A DNA stretch of 35,747 bases from Spirochaetia bacterium (GTDB lineage Bacteria; Spirochaetota; UBA4802; UBA5550), in NCBI GenBank assembly GCA_009885955.1, contig VFJS01000026.1, positions 1-35,747 of the forward strand, in the 5' to 3' direction. Below the pieces are notes generated by a model that worked only from the letters and a program-made list of their open reading frames with translations, searched no databases and was not told where the DNA came from. Position numbers and translations under genes: made by a program. Positions 24,929 through 31,470 of the stretch are shown here, piece after piece (position 1 is the first letter of the stretch; every line of letters starts with the position of its first letter).

Positions 24929-27262
24929 TCACGCCTTATCCAGCAGGTCCCTCATCGTCATATTGCCGAAAGCCTTTTTGCTGGAGTTCATGATATTTCC
25001 GAAGATCTCCTTCACCGCGCTCTTCAGTGGCGATGCCTTGGCTGAAGGAGGAATATCCAGGCTCACCTTGTTTATGATGTCGACAACTTCAGCCAGTTTT
25101 AAATTTTGCGGGGCATTTGACGGGGAATAGGTTGAGTCTTCTTTTTTCAGTATCAGGTTTTCCTCGATAAACAGGTTCAGGAAAAATTCCGTGTCATCAT
25201 CGCTCCCGTTTGTCGCATCCAGCACCTCTTTTTCCGTTGAGGAACCTTTCCCTTCGTCAAATTTTTTGTAAATCTGACCGAGCACGGCAAGCCCGAAATA
25301 TACATAGACATCTTTTTTCTCCCTGAAAGTCCTTGATAAATTCATGTATGTTTCAGGATGCATAAGGGTGTACGATACCTCCGCCCCGTAGAGGATTATT
25401 ACGGTGGAGGAATAAATCATCAGAAGGAAGAGAGGAATGGATGCCAGGGTTCCATAAACGGCAAAGGTCCCCTTTGCAAAGGCCTTTACATAGAATATGA
25501 AGAGAAGTATGAAAATAACCCAGACCGCACCGGTGAAGGCAGCCCCTATGGAAGCGTACTTGAACGGGACCTTTGTGTTGGGCAGCGTCATGTAGCATAG
25601 GGCGAAGAGGAGCCAGATGAATGCGAATGGGGCAAAGAAGTTTATGAGCATGGCTATGACGCTTTTTCCCTCAATTCCCTTCCATGTTCTCCCCATGTCC
25701 GTGGTATAATGGACAAGCCCCGTATCGCCGAAGGCCCAGACTCTGTCGCCCTTCTGGATGAGCCTGTTGATCTTGTAGGTCTCGAATTCCTGGGATTTCC
25801 AGTTGTCCCCCCCGTCGTCGGTGAATATGATATTCCCCTTGCTCCCTGCGATAAACCCGTTTTTTGCATCAAAAAAATGAGATGCATAGTAGTCGAATTC
25901 CTTGAATTTTTTTACTTTCCATGATGTCCCGCCGTCCTGGCTTACCAGATTAATGCCTTCATTGCAGTTGAGCCATATGGTCTTCGGGTTTACGAAAAAG
26001 GCATTGTTGATGTCCAGGTGCTTGTCTTTTCTTTTTGTCTCCTCCACCTGTTTCATGTTCCAGGTCTTGCCGCTGTCGCTGGTAAAGAGTATTGTACCCC
26101 TGCTTCCGGTGACAATGCCCTGATTTTTATTGAACGTAATCGATGTAAAGTCCGAGGTGACGCCTTCCCACTCCCTGGATTCCCAGTTTTTCCCGCCGTC
26201 TTCGGTGATGAAAAACATCCCGTCCCCGGCAGAGATGAATCCCCTTTTCTCACTCAGCATATGGATATCATTTAAATCGAAGGTATCCCATTTGGCAAAT
26301 GACCAGGTGAGGCCGTTGTCATAGGTATGGAGAATGACACCTTTCGTCCCGATTATCCAGCCTTCATTTCCGATGAACTGGATGTCCTTGAATTTTATGT
26401 CCTTCAGATCTATGGGCTCAAAACGAGTATCGTTGATCTGAAAGGATTTATCATTCTTATCAAAGGTGTAGACCCTCTGGTTGTCAAAATCGACGGAGTC
26501 TACGTTGAATTTTGCAAATTGAAAGCCCCCGTCCTTTGAGTGGAGAATGCTGGATTTGCTTCCCACAACCCAGTAACTGCCATTATCAGCTATATGTGCT
26601 GAGTAATAATCGGAAGATGAAAAGAATTCCGTGACCTTGGTGGCAACAGTGGTCCCGGCAATCAGCATCGCAGGGCCAAGCGTCAGGGCTGCCCAGTAGA
26701 AGATTACCCTGAGGACAATGGACCTCAGCTTTTTTACTTTCCATATATCATTAAGAGATTTCTCCAGTGATCTCAGCATTGCTGTTGCGGAAAAGACCAT
26801 GATGACAGCCCCGATTCCACCAATTTTGCCTGCATTGTCGACAAGCCCCGATATGGCCCCGAATATGGGGTCGATATTGATCTTCATGTTATGTTCCACC
26901 ATGAACATGGAGATTTTTCTGAAGAGCTCTTCTTTTTTTCCTCCAGCTCCTGAAAATACTGTGTAGAAGGTGAGGATAACCGTGACCGTTGGAATAAAGG
27001 ATACGACAATGGTATATGCTGTAGCAGAGGCCTTTGTAAGGCAGTCGTCAATCATGAATTTCCGGGTTGAAACGATGAATATTTTTATGAAATTTACGAC
27101 CTTATTCATGAATTTTTTATTCAGGGACTCTCCCATATAAATTTTTTTAATGAGGGAGGATAGGGATTCCTTTTTTTTCAGCAGCTTTTCCTTTAATTTT
27201 TCTTTTTTTACCGGGATTATTTCTTCCCTGGCGGTTTCATTTTGCGTAGTGTTATCGGCCAT
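24929..27262 (-). CDS. YihY/BrkB-type membrane protein with a beta-propeller inserted in a periplasmic loop
   Basis: 777 residues, against about 300-400 for ordinary YihY/UPF0761 proteins. A basic cytoplasmic N terminus (1-70) precedes helices at about 81-104, 147-165 and 184-210. Residues 212-532 are then soluble and repeat-built: seven Asp-box/YCF48-type units near 229-250, 301-322, 341-360, 382-402, 428-448, 469-488 and 508-527, of the form G-x-G-x-I-x-x-T-x-D-x-G-x-T-W, plus a degenerate one near 263-277. Helices 4-6 follow (about 533-557, 568-592, 602-627), then a winged-helix-like cytoplasmic tail (about 650-735). The positive loop at 166-183 places the propeller in the periplasm. YihY function is not established; BrkB relatives were linked to serum resistance. 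AAGGAG before the ATG supports the start. A single uninterrupted frame argues against an assembly artefact. Confidence 0.88.
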   Translation of the reverse strand: MADNTTQNETAREEIIPVKKEKLKEKLLKKKESLSSLIKKIYMGESLNKKFMNKVVNFIKIFIVSTRKFMIDDCLTKASATAYTIVVSFIPTVTVILTFYTVFSGAGGKKEELFRKISMFMVEHNMKINIDPIFGAISGLVDNAGKIGGIGAVIMVFSATAMLRSLEKSLNDIWKVKKLRSIVLRVIFYWAALTLGPAMLIAGTTVATKVTEFFSSSDYYSAHIADNGSYWVVGSKSSILHSKDGGFQFAKFNVDSVDFDNQRVYTFDKNDKSFQINDTRFEPIDLKDIKFKDIQFIGNEGWIIGTKGVILHTYDNGLTWSFAKWDTFDLNDIHMLSEKRGFISAGDGMFFITEDGGKNWESREWEGVTSDFTSITFNKNQGIVTGSRGTILFTSDSGKTWNMKQVEETKRKDKHLDINNAFFVNPKTIWLNCNEGINLVSQDGGTSWKVKKFKEFDYYASHFFDAKNGFIAGSKGNIIFTDDGGDNWKSQEFETYKINRLIQKGDRVWAFGDTGLVHYTTDMGRTWKGIEGKSVIAMLINFFAPFAFIWLLFALCYMTLPNTKVPFKYASIGAAFTGAVWVIFILLFIFYVKAFAKGTFAVYGTLASIPLFLLMIYSSTVIILYGAEVSYTLMHPETYMNLSRTFREKKDVYVYFGLAVLGQIYKKFDEGKGSSTEKEVLDATNGSDDDTEFFLNLFIEENLILKKEDSTYSPSNAPQNLKLAEVVDIINKVSLDIPPSAKASPLKSAVKEIFGNIMNSSKKAFGNMTMRDLLDKA

Positions 27263-27414
27263 GATATCTCCTTCCTGATAAATAGAAATATTGATATGAA
27301 TCTGGGAAATACAATCTATGTAATGATAATATCTAAAATAATATCAAAAAATCAAAATAGTCAATTAAATTTTTTATTTTAATCTTTGCCAAAATTATTT
27401 TTTATAATTTTACA

Positions 27415-27443
27415 TTGACAAAAATATTATTAATATTTTAAAT
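27415..27443 (+). promoter_or_regulatory. Promoter of rpsU
   Basis: A perfect TTGACA (27415-27420), a 17-nt AT-rich spacer and TTAAAT (27438-27443, 4/6 to -10 consensus), about 35 nt before the rpsU start. The rest of the 27263-27478 gap is very AT-rich and serves both divergent genes. Confidence 0.5.
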
Positions 27444-27478
27444 GTCATAAAATTTACTTTGTTAAGGATGTGATTTCT

Positions 27479-27745
27479 ATGACGAGCCCCCTTGTAGTTG
27501 AAGTTAATGGAGATATCGAAAAGGCCTTTAAAAATCTTAAAAAGAAGATGGCCTTTGAAGGGATATTCAAGGAATTAAAAAGAAGAAGATATTATGAAAA
27601 ACCGAGCGTAGAAAAGAAGAGGAAACGCGAAGAAGCTGAAAGAAGGCGCCTCAAGAAAATGAGAAGGATGAACGTAACAAATACCAAAGTAAAGAAAATT
27701 GTAAAAGGCCCCAATCAGGTGAGAGAAAAAACCGATACGATATAA
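27479..27745 (+). CDS. rpsU: Small ribosomal subunit protein bS21
   Basis: 88 residues from ATG 27479, with AAGGA at 27464-27468 upstream; a GTG at 27470 is a poorer choice. The core VNGDIEKAFKNLKKKM and FKELKRRRYYEKPSVEKKRK match bS21, including the RRRxYEKP signature, and the basic tail is typical. It is somewhat longer than the 71-residue E. coli protein owing to a C-terminal extension ending in REKTDTI. bS21 joins the 30S platform near the anti-Shine-Dalgarno end of 16S rRNA. It has its own promoter and a terminator, so it is a single-gene unit, divergent from the YihY-propeller gene. Confidence 0.92.
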   Translation: MTSPLVVEVNGDIEKAFKNLKKKMAFEGIFKELKRRRYYEKPSVEKKRKREEAERRRLKKMRRMNVTNTKVKKIVKGPNQVREKTDTI

Positions 27746-27784
27746 TACATGTCTGATATTCTTTATTTTTTCAGGTAAATTTTT

Positions 27785-27811
27785 AAAAATCCGGCGCAAC
27801 CGGATTTTTTT
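27785..27811 (+). terminator. Rho-independent terminator of rpsU
   Basis: AAATCCGG and CCGGATTT pair across a CGCAA loop and run into T7. It ends about 9 nt before the rarA start codon. Confidence 0.85.
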
Positions 27812-27819
27812 ATTAAATC

Positions 27820-29106
27820 ATGAACCATTCGGCAAACTACAATACCACGACCCCCCTGGCAGAAAGGTCCCGGCCGCTTGCATTAAAGGACTTCATCGGT
27901 CACGAATATATCACCGGCGACGGAAAGCTTATAAAATCGGCCATGGACAGCGCCAGGATATTTTCAATAATCTTCTGGGGCGGGCCCGGTTCAGGCAAGA
28001 CCACCCTGGCAAAAATCATTTCTGAATCGAGCGGGGTGGAATCATTTTTTCTCAGCGCCATTTCCTCGGGAGTGGCAGATGTCAGGAAGGTGCTGGATAT
28101 TGGAAAAAAGAACAGGGTGAGCGGGATGCAGACCATCCTTTTCCTCGATGAGATTCACAGGTTCAACAAGGCACAGCAGGACGCGGTACTCGGGGCAGTT
28201 GAATCGGGAGATGTTGTCCTCATAGGGGCAACCACTGAAAATCCCTCCTTCAGCGTCATCTCGCCCCTACTTTCAAGGGTCAGGGTTATAAAGTTGAGCA
28301 ACCATTCTGATAAGGACCTCCTGGCCATTATGGCCAACGCCCTGGACAGGGACCAGGTCATCAACAGGGATACCGTTGTTTTTGATGAAGGGGTTAGGGA
28401 GAGGATAGCCGCGCTTTCAGGAGGGGATGCCAGGAGGATGCTCAACATTCTTGAAACGGCCTTTTATCTTTCAAAGGACGGGAAAATTTCCATGGAAATT
28501 TTAAAAGATGCCATGGAGAGCAGCCTCCTGTATTACGACAGGGCCGGCGACAGGCATTACGACACCATTTCAGCCTTCATAAAATCGATGAGGGGCTCTG
28601 ATCCCGATGCCGCAGTCTACTATCTTGCTAAAATGCTTATCGCAGGAGAAGACCCGGAGTTTATCGCGCGGAGGATGATAATTTTTGCCTCGGAGGATGT
28701 TGGCAATGCATCGCCCCACGCGCTTCCAATAGCCGTTGCCTCACTCACTGCAGTTCAGAACATCGGAATGCCCGAATCGGAAATAATCCTCTCCCAGTGC
28801 GCAGTATTTCTTGCATCTTCACCCAAGAGCAATGCATCCTATCTTGCAATAGTGAAGGCAAAGGAGACAGCCGGACAGTCGAATTATGAAATACCCATGC
28901 ATATCAGGAACGCGCCAACTGGGCTCATGAAAAAAATGGGATATGGCAGGGATTATAAGTATCCCCATGACCATGAAGGCCATTTTGTTGAAGATTCATA
29001 CCTTCCGGCTGAAATAAAGGATCAGAAATTTTATTCCCCCTCGGAAGAAGGGAGCGAAAAAGGAATACTTGAAAGGCTCCGGCGCCTGTGGCCCGGGAGA
29101 TATTGA
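27820..29106 (+). CDS. rarA: Replication-associated recombination protein A (RarA/MgsA), AAA+ ATPase
   Basis: 428 residues, usual length. Walker A GGPGSGKTT spans 54-62 and Walker B FLDEIHRF 108-115; sensor 1 (GATTENPS) and GGDARRMLN follow. The C-terminal MgsA-type oligomerisation domain has YYLAKMLIAGEDPEFIARR, ASEDVGNA and RNAPTGLMKKMGYG. It acts at stalled replication forks with SSB and the recombination machinery. The N-terminal PLAERSRP motif, starting 12 residues in, makes ATG 27820 the only reasonable start. No ribosome binding site precedes it because the rpsU terminator hairpin occupies that space, so it may be translated from a leaderless transcript or by readthrough. Confidence 0.94.
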   Translation: MNHSANYNTTTPLAERSRPLALKDFIGHEYITGDGKLIKSAMDSARIFSIIFWGGPGSGKTTLAKIISESSGVESFFLSAISSGVADVRKVLDIGKKNRVSGMQTILFLDEIHRFNKAQQDAVLGAVESGDVVLIGATTENPSFSVISPLLSRVRVIKLSNHSDKDLLAIMANALDRDQVINRDTVVFDEGVRERIAALSGGDARRMLNILETAFYLSKDGKISMEILKDAMESSLLYYDRAGDRHYDTISAFIKSMRGSDPDAAVYYLAKMLIAGEDPEFIARRMIIFASEDVGNASPHALPIAVASLTAVQNIGMPESEIILSQCAVFLASSPKSNASYLAIVKAKETAGQSNYEIPMHIRNAPTGLMKKMGYGRDYKYPHDHEGHFVEDSYLPAEIKDQKFYSPSEEGSEKGILERLRRLWPGRY

Positions 29107-29126
29107 TTGTTACTTTTAAAAGATAA

Positions 29127-29151
29127 GCCACAGAGACACAGAGGCTCAGAG
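29127..29151. repeat. Family B repeat, single arm (copy 4)
   Basis: One 25-nt arm of the GCCACAGAGACACAGAG type without an inverted partner. About 48 nt further on a family A element begins instead. Confidence 0.7.
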
Positions 29152-29198
29152 AGTGATAAAATACTTTTTGTATGAAAACATTATTTTTTCAATTAGAA

Positions 29199-29240
29199 CT
29201 CCCCTCGCCCTATTGGGAGAGGGGTCGGGGGTGAGGGCAT
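29199..29240. repeat. Family A repeat, short copy 3
   Basis: CCCCTCGCCC and the GGGAGAGGGG arm form a hairpin around TATT, followed by the family A right end GGGTGAGGGCAT. The TTATTTTTTCAATTA flank of the other copies precedes it. The left terminal arm is missing. Confidence 0.75.
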
Positions 29241-29310
29241 GCAGTTAAGGGACAATGCATATTAATCATTTACCAATATTAGATGAAAAACCAATCTTTC
29301 AGGAGGCATT

Positions 29311-29892
29311 ATGATTGAAATAAACGAAGTTTATGTAAGGCTGCTCGATATTTTATACACGAAGTCATTCATTTACCGGGAGAACCCTCCCTTTAAACTG
29401 GTTTCAGGCAGGGAGAGCTTTTATTACTTCGACTGCAAGGCCACAACCCTGGACCCTGAAGGGCTTTCACTCATCGGGATGGCGGTATATGATAAATTAG
29501 CGGAGATGTTGAGGCCCCATGGAACCTGCGGCATTGGCGGGCTCACCCTTGGAGCAGATCCCATTTCTCTTGCGGCGTCTCTGGAGGCTTACAGGAATAA
29601 TGTCACCCTCTACCCGCTCATAGTCCGCAAGGAGCCCAAGAAGCACGGCACATCAAAATGGATCGAAGGGAACATCGGCGGCATACAGAAAGTCATTGCC
29701 GTGGATGATGTTATCACTACTGGGGGCTCGACTATAACCGCAATAGAGAGGCTGCGCGAATCGGGATTAGAAGTATTAAAGGCCGTTGTACTCATAGACC
29801 GTGAAGAGGGCGGCAGGGAAAATATTGAGAAAGAGGGGGTTGAGGTCATTTCCCTTTTTACAAGGGCCGATTTTGACAGGAAGAGGTTATGA
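29311..29892 (+). CDS. pyrE: Orotate phosphoribosyltransferase
   Basis: 193 residues, usual size. The PRPP-binding signature VIAVDDVITTGGST spans residues 129-142. KLVSGRESFYYFDCKA near the N terminus and the flexible-loop RKEPKKHGTSKWIEGN are characteristic of PyrE rather than other type I phosphoribosyltransferases. It makes OMP from orotate and PRPP in de novo pyrimidine synthesis. AGGAGG precedes the ATG. No other pyr gene is in the window, and it seems to form its own unit ending in a repeat hairpin. Confidence 0.93.
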   Translation: MIEINEVYVRLLDILYTKSFIYRENPPFKLVSGRESFYYFDCKATTLDPEGLSLIGMAVYDKLAEMLRPHGTCGIGGLTLGADPISLAASLEAYRNNVTLYPLIVRKEPKKHGTSKWIEGNIGGIQKVIAVDDVITTGGSTITAIERLRESGLEVLKAVVLIDREEGGRENIEKEGVEVISLFTRADFDRKRL

Positions 29893-29929
29893 TGCACTGG
29901 GGGCTTTCCAAAAAAAGCAAAAAGAATTT

Positions 29930-29987
29930 GCCACAGAGGCACTGAGACACAGAGAAAAGATACTCCGTGCCTCCGTGTCTCTGTGGC
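29930..29987. repeat. Family B repeat, compact copy 3; likely bidirectional terminator
   Basis: Inverted 25-nt arms (29930-29954, 29963-29987) are separated by only 8 nt, giving one long imperfect hairpin followed by a T-rich run. It sits between the converging pyrE and the minus-strand barrel gene, a natural place for termination from both sides. Confidence 0.8.
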
Positions 29988-30016
29988 TTATCTTTTTTAA
30001 TTTTAGATAATAACCG

Positions 30017-30559
30017 CTAAAACTTCAGCATAAACCCGGCAAGCACTTTTATCATGTTCTGATTGAAATTGGCTATGTCGTTGAAGCAGTATCTCCCTTC
30101 CAGCATCAGGGATACGGATCCGGTGAGGTTGATATCAGTCCCGATAAAAAGCTCCATTCCCGCATCGGAATCGTCATCGGCCTTGTTGTTGTTCCTGTTG
30201 CTGAACACGTTTAACGCGGCTCCAATCCCGAAATAGGGCGCAATTTTCGACTGCCCCATGAAATGGTAGTACCAGTCCAGGTGAATGCCGTAAATCCTGA
30301 TGTCCCGGGTGTTGTCTTTGTCTTTTAACCTGATATAATCAAGGCTGGGCCTGAAATTCAGGTTATTAAAAAGAAACTTGCCCATGTCGAAATAGATCCC
30401 AACGGTATAGGTGTTCTCGTACTGCAATGCATCATAGTCGTCGCGCATGGTTGCCCAACCGCCTTTGATTCCAATTCCGCTTGCATCGGCATTTTTCATA
30501 CTGTAAAATGATATGAAAAGGGAGAGTGCAATTATAACCAGAAATTTTGCTTTTGTCAT
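30017..30559 (-). CDS. Outer-membrane beta-barrel-like protein
   Basis: 180 residues. A signal peptide ends in KNADA (about residue 26). The mature protein is a series of amphipathic strands: SGIGIKGGWATM, TYTVGIYFDMG, LNFRPSLDYIRL, YGIHLDWYYHFM, APYFGIGAALNVFS, GMELFIGTDINL, GSVSLMLEGRYCF, MIKVLAGFMLKF. The terminal phenylalanine is the classic outer-membrane assembly signal. The strand count suggests an eight-stranded barrel like OmpW/OmpX types. GAGGAG lies before the ATG. No specific function can be assigned. Confidence 0.8.
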   Translation of the reverse strand: MTKAKFLVIIALSLFISFYSMKNADASGIGIKGGWATMRDDYDALQYENTYTVGIYFDMGKFLFNNLNFRPSLDYIRLKDKDNTRDIRIYGIHLDWYYHFMGQSKIAPYFGIGAALNVFSNRNNNKADDDSDAGMELFIGTDINLTGSVSLMLEGRYCFNDIANFNQNMIKVLAGFMLKF

Positions 30560-30645
30560 TGAAACTCCTCATTCAGTTTTAAATATTTGATATGTTCAGA
30601 AAAATTATAAAAAGGAAAAAATACAAATACAAAATTTAATTTTTT

Positions 30646-31221
30646 TTATTTTTTATCCGTAACCGGCACATCCGGTGAAATTGAAGGCTTATCATGATAA
30701 AAAACTTTGCAGTCTGCATGGACAGATATGCTGTAATCAGATTTGAATGACTTGAAAATGGAAAATCTCAACCGGTAAAAGGTCTTCTCCCTGAACCTCA
30801 GTATGGGATCATATTTGCTGCTGCATAGTGTAAGTTCCCTTGTGCTGTTCCATGATGTATCAAAGTTTCTTCCCATTTCCGAGTAGACATAATTTTCCTT
30901 TTGGCCAGTAAATCGGGAGACATCTATAATCTGTTCAACAATAAAAAAGGCCTTAACGGGCTCCTTTTTCCCGGTGAAAGGATTATCAACATGGCTTGAT
31001 GACAATTCAACCCTGATGCAGTCTGTTGATTTTTCCAGGGTAAAATAAATTTCATAGGTAACCTCCTTTTCTATTTTTTCCTGTGAAACCCTGATGCTGT
31101 CTGCTGACCGTTCAAAATTATTTTTATTCTTAAACTCTCTTATTCCCGTTCCGCCGGAACATGAAAATAATAGTAAAAAAAATATTATGTATGATATGCC
31201 TTTTATGGTCTTCTTTTCCAT
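30646..31221 (-). CDS. Small lipoprotein of unknown function
   Basis: 191 residues. MEKKTIKGISYIIFFLLLFSC is too short a leader for anything but a lipoprotein signal; the lipobox is LFSC with C21 lipidated, followed by SGGTG. The mature part appears to be a beta-rich domain (TYEIYFTLEKSTDCIRVEL, RLRFSIFKSFKSDYSISVHADCKVFYH) and contains three more cysteines. I recognise no family. The ribosome site is weak. It precedes the barrel gene on the same strand, 86 nt away, so the two may be co-transcribed. Confidence 0.72.
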   Translation of the reverse strand: MEKKTIKGISYIIFFLLLFSCSGGTGIREFKNKNNFERSADSIRVSQEKIEKEVTYEIYFTLEKSTDCIRVELSSSHVDNPFTGKKEPVKAFFIVEQIIDVSRFTGQKENYVYSEMGRNFDTSWNSTRELTLCSSKYDPILRFREKTFYRLRFSIFKSFKSDYSISVHADCKVFYHDKPSISPDVPVTDKK

Positions 31222-31362
31222 TTAATTGCTTGTTAAGTCCAAATTATAAATACATTATCTGCTATTGATTCCTCTCTATAGCTGAAATATCAATAATTTT
31301 TTCTATTTTCGTAAAATATTCTTGCCTTATGTCGTATATTTTTTTTATTATCAGGTTGTAAA

Positions 31363-31384
31363 TTTGGTATTTTAAAATATCAAA
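31363..31384. promoter_or_regulatory. AT-rich near-perfect palindrome in the divergent gap before smc
   Basis: TTTGGTATTTT faces AAAATATCAAA with one G/T mismatch across 11-bp arms. It lies in the 249-nt gap between the minus-strand lipoprotein gene and smc, which otherwise shows only AT-rich DNA. An operator role is possible but unsupported. Confidence 0.25.
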
Positions 31385-31470
31385 ATGGCTTAAGAATTTT
31401 GATATTCTTTACACTTTGTTTTGTTTATCTGTAAAATCCGGCATATTATCGTTATATTTGGATATTAATA

